DNA of 64,000 nucleotides from contig NZ_CACSJM010000004.1 of the NCBI RefSeq assembly GCF_902706185.1, positions 1-64,000 on the forward strand, written 5' to 3'. The notes beneath the pieces are model-generated. The model saw only the letters and a program-made list of their open reading frames with translations, made no database searches and was not told the origin of the DNA. The stretch is from Roseomonas sp. 18066 (GTDB taxonomy: Bacteria; Pseudomonadota; Alphaproteobacteria; Acetobacterales; Acetobacteraceae). Shown here piece by piece: positions 16,973 to 25,289 of the stretch. The position numbers and the translations under genes were made by a program. Numbering within the stretch: the stretch's first letter is position 1; every line of letters begins with the position of its first letter.

Positions 16973-17095
16973 GCGGGCTCCTCCCCGTGCTTTTTTGATG
17001 GACGGCCCATGCTCGCGCGCTGCGCTGCCGATTAGATGGGCCCGGCTATCCAGGCCATCCAGCCTCGCTAGCAAGGGCTTCCACGCTTCCCAGAT

Positions 17096-17270
17096 TCTAT
17101 TCAAGGTTCGGAGCTGATTCCGCCCTTAGATCAATCGGTTGCGAGGCTCTTCCCCTACGGATCGCGCCCGGAACGGTTCGGCTTGGACAGCTCCGCCACG
17201 GGCACATCGGGCGGCGCCTGGTTGCCGACCAATGCTGCAGGTTTACCGTGGAACTCTACGCCATACGCCC
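17096..17270. repeat. long imperfect repeat, copy 1 (partner at 60781)
   Basis: The sequence from CTATTCAAGGTTCGG through CTCTTCCCCTACGGATCGCGC to ACCGTGGAACTCTACGCC is closely matched at 60781-60975. Within this copy the motif ACCGTGGARCTCYACGC occurs twice (about 17249 and 17280). The repeat occupies most of the gap between two minus-strand genes and no gene is supported in it. Confidence 0.6.
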
Positions 17271-17409
17271 AAGCCGTACTGACCGTGGAGCTCCACGCTA
17301 TCGGCATTTTCCCACAGCGTCGCCAGGGTCCCTCGGCTGGCAGATCATGCTCCCGGCCGGGGAGCTGAGCGGGACACTGCCCTGGGGCTGCCCGACCAGC
17401 GCCTAATGC

Positions 17410-18393
17410 TCAAGCCCTCGACCTTCTCGCCTTTCCAGTCGTTCCGCCCACCGGACCAGGCCGTTCTGGAAGCGACGCGCTACCTAGTGGCTTTGGCTTC
17501 CTCTTGCGCCCAACCTTCCTAGTGGCAGCCGCATCTGAACCGGACGCAACAGCTTCCCTCAGGTTGCTCAACACCTCGACCGGCGGATCCGTGACCTCTG
17601 GCATCGGAAACTCCTGTGCCCACGGCTGCCAGGTATCCAGCGGGGGACAGATCGTTTCCAAGGGACCACCCTTCCCTCTCTCAATGAGGATGGTTGCCGC
17701 GACCAGCAGGGCATCCTCCGCGCTCTGCAGGGTGCAATCCTGCACTTTCCTGCTCCTGACGGGACGTTCCTCAACAAGGCGCCAGCTGACAATTTGGGGC
17801 GCCACCTTGAAGCCAGTCTTCTTGCCGTCCTGGAGAACGTTCCCCGCCGCATCGGTGCTGAAGACCGAGTCAGCCAGGAGGATCGACCCCCGCTTTGGTC
17901 CTTCCGGAGGCTTGGGGGCAGCACGATGCTTGTGCATCTCAAGCACATAGGCCTTCGAGCGGGCCTCGAGGTACTCCAGTTCCGGAGCAAACGCAGGCTC
18001 CAGTCGCCGGATCGCGTCCAACGTCACCTTTTTGGTTCCCCAAAACATCCAACCCAGATGATGGTGATCCCCGAGCCGGTCCAGGGCCCAAACGGCGGAT
18101 CGCAGCGCTCCCACCAGGGCCCTCGTCTCTTCCTCCAGGCGCTCTCGATACTTTGCCGTCCGCTTCGCAGTACTTGCGGGTCCCACTGAAGGGTCACTTG
18201 GTGGCCGCCCTCGCCGCCTGGGAGCGATGTCCTTCGAAGGCGATGCCTCGCTGAAGCGAGTTGGCTTCTCAGCTGACACACCAGCCACCACCGAAGCTCC
18301 GGCAGATTTCGTGACGTCACGGATTTCGGAGGCTTGGTCCTTGGAGGCGCGGCGTTGCTTGGAGCTGCTCCTCAAGCTGCGGTTCGACGCCAT
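17410..18393 (-). CDS. basic protein of unknown function behind a palindrome array
   Basis: This 327-aa protein (from the ATG at 18393) is not recognised. It has basic N- and C-termini (RRRGRPPSDPSVGPA with an AT-hook-like RGRPP; RKVGRKRKPKPLG) around a central region with SVFSTDAAGNVLQDGKKTGF and APQIVSWRLVEERP. A helical segment precedes it (TAKYRERLEEETRALVGALR). The open frame extends to a GTG at 18519, but that extension would encode the repeated palindromes (RIIVTSRI, EIIVTSRI), so I prefer the ATG at 18393. The AT-hook-like ends suggest DNA binding and the palindromes upstream suggest autoregulation or an origin (inference). Confidence 0.6.
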   Translation of the reverse strand: MASNRSLRSSSKQRRASKDQASEIRDVTKSAGASVVAGVSAEKPTRFSEASPSKDIAPRRRGRPPSDPSVGPASTAKRTAKYRERLEEETRALVGALRSAVWALDRLGDHHHLGWMFWGTKKVTLDAIRRLEPAFAPELEYLEARSKAYVLEMHKHRAAPKPPEGPKRGSILLADSVFSTDAAGNVLQDGKKTGFKVAPQIVSWRLVEERPVRSRKVQDCTLQSAEDALLVAATILIERGKGGPLETICPPLDTWQPWAQEFPMPEVTDPPVEVLSNLREAVASGSDAAATRKVGRKRKPKPLGSASLPERPGPVGGTTGKARRSRA

Positions 18394-18530
18394 ACCGTGT
18401 GACCTCAATCCAATCCGTGACGTCACGATAATTTCGCAACCTATCGTTTGTCGACCCTTGATTCGTGACGTCACAATAATTCGGCGCTCCATGGCGCTGG
18501 TTGCTTTCTGTGACGTCACTTTATTCTGAT
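18306..18530. repeat. four GTGACGTCAC palindromes (iteron or operator array)
   Basis: The 10-bp palindrome GTGACGTCAC occurs at 18311-18320, 18417-18426, 18465-18474 and 18510-18519, spaced 106, 48 and 45 bases apart. The flanks are conserved too: TTC or TCC before it, and an AT-rich ATAATTTCGG-like sequence after it (gATAATTTCG, aATAATTCGG, tTTATTCTG, gGATTTCGG). The unit is thus about 22 bp with consensus ATTCGTGACGTCACrATAATTYG. Three copies precede the ATG at 18393 and one lies inside that gene. This looks like a set of protein-binding sites. Confidence 0.8.
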
Positions 18531-18941
18531 GCTCAAGGCTGCGTGAGGACCATCGGACCCCGCTTCCCGGCCTATCGGAGACCAGCTGAAAAGGATGACC
18601 GCATCAGGCTGCGCACTGGGCTGCCTTCACCGACAGCGAAGTCCGGGGGCGGATGCCGGGTCGTGGCGCAGCGCGCCATTCCAGGCCGAGCTTGGGCTGC
18701 CTAGCGCCTGTCCGTACGACTGAGTCGAGCGGCGGTGGGCTTGCCGCGGTGGATCACTCCGGGTCCTTCCGGTTGCCCCTGGACACGATGAGCATCTGAT
18801 CGTCGGGCAGTGGGCGCTGGAGCTCGCGGGCAATCTTCCAGGGCGCCTTCAGCCAAGTGGTCATCTCATCTGGCATCGTCAGCGGCACCGGCATGGCTTT
18901 CGGGTGGATTGCGCCGACGGTCTCATTCGGGTCACAGGTTA

Positions 18942-19991
18942 GAGCGGTTTCCGGGCTGTCTGAATCGCTTGTGATCGCGGGCTGGGCTCGGAGCTGATTC
19001 ACTGTCCATCGTGACGGCGACGGTGGTCAGGATGTCGAAGGCGCTTTCGGTTGATCTGCGCAGCCGCGTGGTGGCGGCAGTGGCGGCGGGCTCATCCTGC
19101 CGGGCGGCGGCGGCGCGCTTCGGGGTAAGCCCCTCAAGCGCGATCCGGTGGTGCGCCCTGGTCCGGCAAGTTGGTTCAGTAGCCCCTGGCCCGTTGGGCG
19201 GAGACCGCCGGTCGGCGCGGATCGAGGCATATGCCGGGCTGATCCTGGATCTGGTCGACAAGCAGCCGGACATGACGCTGAAGGAGATCCAAGGCGCATT
19301 GGCGAAAGCCAGCGTGCCGGTCGGCATCGGCAGCCTGTGGCGGTTCTTCCAGCGGCACGGGATCACGCGCAAAAAAAGTCGGCGCATGCGGCCGAGCAGG
19401 ACCGCCCCGACGTCCTGAGCCAGCGCTGGGCCTGGTTCGACAGTCAGCTCGATCTTGATCCTGATCGGCTGGTCTTCATCGATGAAACCTGGGCGTCGAC
19501 GAAGATGGCGCGGATGCATGGCCGGGCGCCACGCGGCCAGCGGTTGCGGGCGCCGATCCCGCATGGCCACTGGAAAACGACCACCTTCGTCGCCGGACTG
19601 CGCAACAACGGCATGATCGCGCCGATGGTCCTGGACGGGCCGATCAACGGCGCGCTTTTCCTGACCTATGTCGAGCAGGTCCTCGTGCCTGAGCTCCGGC
19701 CTGGCGACATCGTCATCATGGACAATCTCGGCAGCCACAAAGGGGCCGCCGTGAAAGCCGCCATCGAGGCGGCCGGAGCCAGCCTGCGCTACCTCCCGCC
19801 GTACAGCCCCGATTTCAACCCGATCGAGAACGCCTTCGCCAAGCTGAAGGCCATGCTCCGGAAGGCCGCCGCCCGAACCCTTCCCACCCTCTGGAGCGCC
19901 GTCGGCCGCATCTCCGAAACCTTCACCCCTGCCGAATGCGCAAACTACTTCGCCGCAGCGGGGTACGATGCTGTCTGATCGGGAAATGCTC
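18942..19991 (+). mobile_element. IS630-family insertion sequence, TA target duplication
   Basis: The element is 1,050 bp and is flanked by TA on both sides (18940-18941 and 19992-19993), the IS630/mariner target duplication. Its ends are related inverted repeats: GAGCGGTTTCCGGGCTGTC on the left, and GAGCATTTCCCGATCAGAC when the right end is read inward. It encodes a DDE transposase in two overlapping frames and lies inside an SRAP gene whose two halves flank it. Confidence 0.88.
19032..19978 (+). CDS. IS630 transposase made by -1 frameshift
   Basis: The first frame gives a helix-turn-helix domain ([20 protein letters not shown]) and ends near 19418. The second frame gives the DDE domain: VFIDETWAS (first Asp), [11 protein letters not shown] (second Asp) and [11 protein letters not shown] (Glu). 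The frames join at a run of seven A (19371-19377). A -1 slip there yields an unbroken protein through [18 protein letters not shown], the continuous sequence expected of this family. Such frameshifting is common in IS630 elements, so the transposase may be functional. Confidence 0.82.
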
Positions 19992-20654
19992 TAGAAAGCC
20001 GTAGAGTTCGTGCTCGCCCTCGACCGGGTTCGACTTGGGGCCACGCGCGCCGGTCCTGCGGGTCCAGATCCCTGCGAAGGCGAAGAGCGGCCGCTGCGGC
20101 GCCAGGGCGAACCACACTGGTGTCTTCTTGGGCTTCGTGGCCGCCCACTCCGAAAACGAGGTCACAGGCACTAGGCAGCGGTGCGCAGGCCCGAGCCACC
20201 GGCGCCAGTGCGGGCTGAGAGTGTTACGGATGTTGGTCACAGGGTGGCCGCCGTACTGCTCCGGCCCAGGCATGCCCCACCGCATCATGGTGAGCTCGCG
20301 CTCGCCGTTCTCTGCCTGGCGCACCACGGGGGCTGAGCTGTCGGGGTAGATAGCGGGCAGTGCTAGGAGGTTTCCCGTGCGGTCATGCAGAGTGCCGGTC
20401 AGTTCCATGATGGCGCGCTGGTTGCTAGTCATCGAGTAGAGGTTGCACATCTGGCTGCCTTCCCTCCGGCGTGGCTTTCCCCACTGCGCCTGCCTGCGGG
20501 CGGAATAGCGCCTGCCGCAGTGACCATGAGCCGCTGTCGCGCGTGCGCCAGGGCGTCGGTCGGAAGCTGGGCGCCGGGCGTCATCTTCCGGTTCAGGAGC
20601 TGGCGCCCCAGTTTCTCGCAAGCCTGATCAGATGCCGACCGCTTTAGTCGAAAG

Positions 20655-22166
20655 TTATCCCAGTGCCTCCGGAGATGGTGCCTTCTTGAACTCGCGCCAT
20701 GCCGTCTGAAGATGGCCCACTGCTGCGGTCCGCCGCTCCTCCGCCCATGACGTCAAGGCTGCCGCAGCAGGACCTAGTTCCGGCGTCTCATCGGCCAGGC
20801 GCTGCGCAAGCGTCTCGGCCACGACGGAATCGTTGAACATGCCCAGGTCCTCCTGCAGCCCCTTGCAGTGATGCAGTTGGCCCTTGACCTGGTCGGCCTT
20901 CATCAACGGCGCCATGAATTCCAGGGCGTAGCGGAAGCGCTTCAGGGCTTTCCGCAGCCCATGCAGTTCTTCCCCACTGCGGCGCCGGATGCGCTTGCCC
21001 CGCGTCCTGACTTTTCGCTCCAACTGTTCGAGCAGATCCGGTGCGGTCTCCTCGATCGGGCGAGACAGCACGTCGCCACTCCCTGTCCGCGCAACGTCGA
21101 GCGCCCAGGCCGATAGGTCGATGACCAGGTGCGTCAGGTGCGGCTGCGCGAATTCATCGGACAGCCTGGAATGGGCGCTTTTGCGTTCGGCTTCTGCTGC
21201 TCCCCGTAAGGCCAACATGAACGGGGCTGGGACGCTGCCCGCGGCATCCACCAGTGTTTCCGAGCAGAACACATCCCAGTCCCGGGCCTCGCCCAGGATG
21301 CGGCCCAACCGGCGGAGCGTCTCGGTGAAGCGGGCCTCATCTCCCTTTGCAAGGTGGGGACGGAACAAAGTCAGAGCGGTCCGCAGGCGACGCACGGCAA
21401 TGCGCATGCGATGGACGCCCTTGGCATCCGCCGCAGCGGCGGCAGGCTGATTGTCCACCAGGGATGCGATGAGGCTGGATACAAGGCGGTTGATGGCTTC
21501 GGTGCCGGTGACGCCTGTGGGTATGGTGGGCGCGTCTGCCTTGACCGCCTCAGGCGGCGCACCAGTAACAAGGCGCCATCCACGCGCGGCCTTACTTTCG
21601 GGACCGAGCACCAAAGGAAGCGTCGACTGCAGCGCCAGGGCCAGTTCATACAGCGCGGCAGGAGCGGCGCCCTTGAGTTCAAGCTCCAGCTCGCTCAGGG
21701 CTACAGTTTGGCCCTTAGCCCAAAGCGACCCAACGTCCGTGGTCACCTCGATGAGGCCGCCCGATGACGGGCGGAGGACACGCACCGTCCGGGTGACACC
21801 GCTGGTGAAGACTGGTTCCACCTTCTCCGCGGCCAAGTCCCTCAACGGCGTGTCTCGCAGGAGCGACAGATCCACCTGATCCCCTGCGAGCTGCCATTCC
21901 CATTCGTGGCGGGAGAAGGCGTTGCCGTCGCGAGGCAGCTTCAGCGTCTGCACGCAACGACCGTCGGCCTCCCGTAACCTGAGCGACGCACCTGCCAGTC
22001 GGAACGACTGCGCCGACGTGTCGTAATAGGTTGTCACCTCCTGCCGGGAAGATCGGCTTTCGGCACCTTGCAGCAGGGGATGTGCGTCCACTGCATCCTG
22101 CATGCCTTCCGGCAGGAGGAACTTGATCTCGGTTTCCATTGTTGAGGTGTCTTGGTCTGCGGTCAT
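20655..22166 (-). CDS. CYTH and CHAD domain-containing protein
   Basis: This 503-aa protein has an N-terminal CYTH domain (METEIKFLLPE, the EXEXK signature; TYYDTSAQSFRLAGASLRLR) to about residue 200. A C-terminal CHAD domain follows (GVHRMRIAVRRLRTALTLFR; LHGLRKALKRFRYALEFM) with the conserved histidines. CYTH proteins are triphosphatases (for example inorganic triphosphatase) and CHAD domains bind polyphosphate granules. The start at 22166 is fixed by GGGGAGG six bases upstream. Confidence 0.92.
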   Translation of the reverse strand: MTADQDTSTMETEIKFLLPEGMQDAVDAHPLLQGAESRSSRQEVTTYYDTSAQSFRLAGASLRLREADGRCVQTLKLPRDGNAFSRHEWEWQLAGDQVDLSLLRDTPLRDLAAEKVEPVFTSGVTRTVRVLRPSSGGLIEVTTDVGSLWAKGQTVALSELELELKGAAPAALYELALALQSTLPLVLGPESKAARGWRLVTGAPPEAVKADAPTIPTGVTGTEAINRLVSSLIASLVDNQPAAAAADAKGVHRMRIAVRRLRTALTLFRPHLAKGDEARFTETLRRLGRILGEARDWDVFCSETLVDAAGSVPAPFMLALRGAAEAERKSAHSRLSDEFAQPHLTHLVIDLSAWALDVARTGSGDVLSRPIEETAPDLLEQLERKVRTRGKRIRRRSGEELHGLRKALKRFRYALEFMAPLMKADQVKGQLHHCKGLQEDLGMFNDSVVAETLAQRLADETPELGPAAAALTSWAEERRTAAVGHLQTAWREFKKAPSPEALG

Positions 22167-22404
22167 GATCCTCCCCAACACCCAGATCGCGGCCTTCGTT
22201 GCGTACAGGGCTCTGTGACACCCCGCCTCGGAATGGCCTTCTCAAAGGCCGCCATCAGCAGTGCCGCAAGCAAAACTGCTTTCTGGCCGCAACGCCGAGA
22301 GTGCGACCGTTAATGTCGCTGGACGGCATAGCCGCAGCCCGAGCGGAAATCATCCTGCAGCGGTTATGGTGCACAGGCATCAGCCAGAACCGCTTGTGCA
22401 GACT

Positions 22405-22632
22405 GCGGCTATTGCGGTGTAGGTCACCGGATGTGCCGTAACGCTCCGGCCCCGACGTTCCCTAAGGCATCACGGTCTGCTCTCGCTGACCAGCCTACGT
22501 TTTACACGCCTCCGAAGCCCTGTTTGAGTAGATGGCGGGCACCGGCGGTAAGTTTACGGCGCGGTCAAATAGAGCGCGGGTCAATCCCATGATCGCGCCT
22601 CGGCTGCAGGTCAGCGAGCGGCAGTTGCACAA
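22405..22632 (-). pseudogene. third SRAP copy, heavily decayed N-terminus
   Basis: The minus strand from 22632 begins TTGTGCAAC where the intact copies have ATGTGCAAC. It continues with base-level similarity through CCCGCCATCTAC to the region matching GGHPVTN. Several stops (for example TGA where a His codon stood) and small indels break it. It covers only about the first third of the gene. Confidence 0.65.
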
Positions 22633-22674
22633 CAGCCCCCCACCCTTTCCCTAGTGCCGCCGCTGGTGGTGAAG

Positions 22675-22983
22675 TCAACGCTCAAGCCTCGGGGTTCCGA
22701 CGGCGCGCGAAGTCCGACGGTTTGGCGAACACGTCTCAGTTCGCTGACGCCGCTCCCGCCAGAACTCCCACGAGAGCCAGACGATCCCAACGGTGCCCCC
22801 TGCCGTGGCGGCCGCTCCAGCCACCCACATGCCAAGCACGAGCGCCGCCTTGCCGACAGTCGCCCCAGGATCCACGATGCCGTCCAGCCAGCCCACGGGC
22901 ATTGGCTCACCGCTGAAAGCCAGCAGCGCGGCGGCTGGTGCGGTCACGGCGGCCATCTTCAGGGTGTAGGTTGCCAGGCTCAT
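22675..22983 (-). CDS. small two-helix membrane protein, unknown
   Basis: This 102-aa protein has two predicted membrane segments (MAAVTAPAAALLAFSG and VLGMWVAGAAATAGGTVGIV) and a basic cytoplasmic tail (FWRERRQRTETCS). The start at 22983 follows GAGGGGAAGCAGACC. No family is recognised. Confidence 0.55.
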   Translation of the reverse strand: MSLATYTLKMAAVTAPAAALLAFSGEPMPVGWLDGIVDPGATVGKAALVLGMWVAGAAATAGGTVGIVWLSWEFWRERRQRTETCSPNRRTSRAVGTPRLER

Positions 22984-23090
22984 GGTCTGCTTCCCCTCAT
23001 CGACACCAAAACGTCTGGGCAGCATAGGATGTTCATCGGCGCCTGCCACGGCTTACGGCGCCTAGGCTAGCATGGCGGCCGGAGGACTCC

Positions 23091-23402
23091 ATGCCGCCCT
23101 ACCCAGTTGATCCGATTGTCCAGGGTGAAGCTCGCCGCCTCGCCTCCAAAGATCTCGACCGCGACCTTGGCAGGGTGGCCAAGCTGCTGGCCGAGCGTGG
23201 TCACCATGGCCCTGATGGCAGGCCCTACCCCACTCGCACCCAAGCTCACCAGCTCGACGAGGAGCTCCTGCGCAGGCGCTAGGACCGTCAGCGAGCGCTC
23301 AGGGCCGAGGCAGGTGCCGACTACAACCACTGGCTCATCCAGGACGGACGAGGAACCTCAGTCGGTGCTTGGGCGACGGAGAGTGCACCGTCCGCTGAGG
23401 GC
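23091..23402 (+). pseudogene. small hypothetical gene with internal stop
   Basis: The frame opens at 23091 (MPPYPVDPIVQGEARRLA), continues through KLLAERGHHGPDGRPYPTRT and meets a TAG at 23280-23282. It then continues open in the same frame (DYNHWLIQDGRGTSVGAWAT) into the nucleotidyltransferase remnant. I do not recognise the protein; the continuous coding character across the stop suggests a recent nonsense mutation. Confidence 0.4.
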
Positions 23403-23745
23403 GTGGATTTGCGCGATTCGCTGTACGGGCCGTCGGTCAGGCGGGCACCGATGCCCTTCGCCGGTTCCCCCGCCGCCGTGGAGGAGGCGTTCCCCGGCCG
23501 CCTGCGCGCCCTCGTCCTCTACGGCTCCCGAGCGCGAGAAGACCACGGCGAGGGCAGCGAATGGGATGTGGCCGCCTTCATCGATAGGTTCGACCTTGGA
23601 GGGGAAAGTTGACGCCTGAGCGTGCTCGTGGTGCCCTTCCGCCGAGCATGTCGTCATCGCGCCTTGGGCCTGCCCGCGGACCAGGACGGCGTCGCCCCTG
23701 ATCTCCTCGCAAGCATCGGCCGGGACCGCATTCCGTACGGCGCTC
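23403..23745 (+). pseudogene. MNT-type minimal nucleotidyltransferase remnant
   Basis: RALVLYGSRAREDHGEGSEW carries the GSRAR plus acidic signature of Pol-beta-like minimal nucleotidyltransferases (usual GSRARGD..SDxD; here EWD). A TGA follows DLGGES, but similarity resumes after it (LSVLVVPF; LGLPADQDGVAPDLLASIGR). MNT proteins usually pair with HEPN proteins as antitoxins; no intact HEPN partner is adjacent. The gene is broken by the stop. Confidence 0.6.
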
Positions 23746-24021
23746 AGATGACCTGGCTTCTGAAGGGATCCCCCTTTGATAGCGGCACGTTCCTGACCTG
23801 CACGAACCGGTCAAAGGGCAGCTGCTTCGCCTGCGGGACATGATGCTGCCTAAACTCACGGCCTGATGCAGCCAAGACCTGCATCAGGCCACTCCACCTA
23901 CAGTGGCCGCCCGGCTCGCCACGAGAGAGCTAACCCCCGCATCTTTCTATGCTGCCGCGCAGCATTCACTGCATCGGTGTCAGCAATGGCTTGTCCCGCG
24001 GCGGAGCGCTGGGATCTGCGG

Positions 24022-24408
24022 CTAATCGTTATAGGTGACGCCACGCAGCGAGCGGACGTTGTCGCGCGTCATGTTGATGGTGATGCGGCGCTCGCCCGGC
24101 GTCACGCGGAGCTGGTTCAGGTCCACCGCCACATGCTTGTCGGTCAGGCCAAGGCGGTTCTCCACCTCGATGACGACGGTGGTGACCCGGCCGCTCGCGG
24201 GGTCGATCACGAGATCCTCGACCTCGCCAATCTCGGTGTTGTCGGTGGTGTAGACGTCGCGGTCCATCAGCTGCTTGGCGCGAATGTGGTTCGCATCGAT
24301 CTGCATGCCTGCCTGCGTGCCGGTGGAAGGCGTGGTCTGAGCAGTCGCTGCCAGCGGTGCAGCCAGCAGGGCGAGGCCGGTCACGGCGGTAAGAAGGTGC
24401 GCGCGCAT
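24022..24408 (-). CDS. PRC-barrel domain protein, secreted
   Basis: This 128-aa protein has a clear signal peptide (MRAHLLTAVTGLALLAAPLA, cut after ATAQ). A PRC-barrel domain follows: AKQLMDRDVYTTDNTEIGEV, EDLVIDPASGRVTTVVIEVE and HVAVDLNQLRV. PRC-barrel proteins of this exported type are common in Acetobacteraceae and Rhizobiales; their function is unclear. GGAGCATCAACC precedes the ATG at 24408. Confidence 0.85.
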   Translation of the reverse strand: MRAHLLTAVTGLALLAAPLAATAQTTPSTGTQAGMQIDANHIRAKQLMDRDVYTTDNTEIGEVEDLVIDPASGRVTTVVIEVENRLGLTDKHVAVDLNQLRVTPGERRITINMTRDNVRSLRGVTYND

Positions 24409-24522
24409 GGTTGATGCTCCTTCGAGTTGGTGCAATGTGCAACGCCAGCACATGCCGTCCGGTTGAGGGCAAGGCGCGCGGGTGCCGCCGCCTACCGCCG
24501 ATCGGGAGTCATTCTGCCTAGC

Positions 24523-24975
24523 ATGCCCACGAAGCTTCCCCTGAACCCGAAGAAGAAGCGGCCAGGGCGGCAGGTCGCCGCGCTCCCGCTCAGGGTCCAG
24601 GATGGCGAAACCATGGTCCTGCTGGTAACTACCCGCGGGACCGGCCGCTGGATGGTGCCCAAGGGCTGGGCCGAGGTGGGCGTGGCGCCGCACGATCTCG
24701 CCGCCAAGGAGGCTTTCGAGGAGGCCGGGCTGGTGGGAGATGTCTCGCCGGAAGCGGTCGGCGACTTCACCTACGAGAAGCACCTCGACAACGGCCAGAA
24801 GGTGCTCTGCAAGGTTGGTGTCTATCCGCTCTGGGTCACCCAGCAACTGGAGAACTGGCCGGAACGGCAGCAGCGGGAGACGCGCTGGTTCACCCTGGCC
24901 GATGCGGCCCGCATGGTGGACGAAAGTGATCTGGTGAGCCTGCTGCTGAGCCTCACCGCGCCAGAGCGGCGATGA
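24523..24975 (+). CDS. Nudix hydrolase, diphosphoinositol-polyphosphate-hydrolase-like
   Basis: This 150-aa protein has a Nudix box centred on GVAPHDLAAKEAFEEAGL, with Lys where the consensus REUXEEXGU has Arg. The lead-in TTRGTGRWMVPKGWAE is typical of the DIPP/Aps1-like branch. Members hydrolyse nucleoside-diphosphate-linked compounds. The start at 24523 is chosen because the domain begins about 20 residues later; upstream codons overlap the divergent PRC-barrel promoter. A paralogue lies at 43686. Confidence 0.85.
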   Translation: MPTKLPLNPKKKRPGRQVAALPLRVQDGETMVLLVTTRGTGRWMVPKGWAEVGVAPHDLAAKEAFEEAGLVGDVSPEAVGDFTYEKHLDNGQKVLCKVGVYPLWVTQQLENWPERQQRETRWFTLADAARMVDESDLVSLLLSLTAPERR

Positions 24976-25289
24976 GCAGGTGGCACCTGGCGCCCCGTTC
25001 CGCGTTCTACTGACCCCGAAAAGCAAAGGTTATGCTGTTTCCCTGGGCGAGGTGAGTGACGGATGTAATCGCCCCTACTGAAACTGCGAAGCCCAAGTTG
25101 TGGCCATGTTCAGGGATGATGATTTCCTGGAACAGGGCTGCTATGTCCCCCCCCTTCCACGCTCCCGAGTGATCGAATGTTGGCTTGGCTTCGAACCGAG
25201 ATGTGCCACCTCGCGCAGTCACGAACCGCTCGGGCTCGAAGCTTTGCGGCGGGCGATATCGCCTGCTGTGCCGGGAGCATCTGAGGACC

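Larger units (their letters stand above)
18754..20450 (-). pseudogene. second SRAP gene, split by IS630
   Basis: The N-terminal part (20450 down to about 19992) reads MCNLYSMTSNQRAIMELTGT through LVPVTSFSEWAATKPK. The C-terminal part (18941 down to 18754) reads TCDPNETVGAIHPKAMPVPL through QRPLPDDQMLIVSRGN. Removing the 1,050-bp insertion element and one TA restores an open frame like the intact copy at 13044. This copy keeps the catalytic His (AIHPKAM) that the intact copy has lost. Confidence 0.88.

Noticed and set aside
18306-18530. CRISPR array from the regularly spaced repeats
   Set aside because: Only four 10-bp palindromes with unequal spacing (106, 48, 45) and no cas genes; repeat and spacer lengths do not fit.
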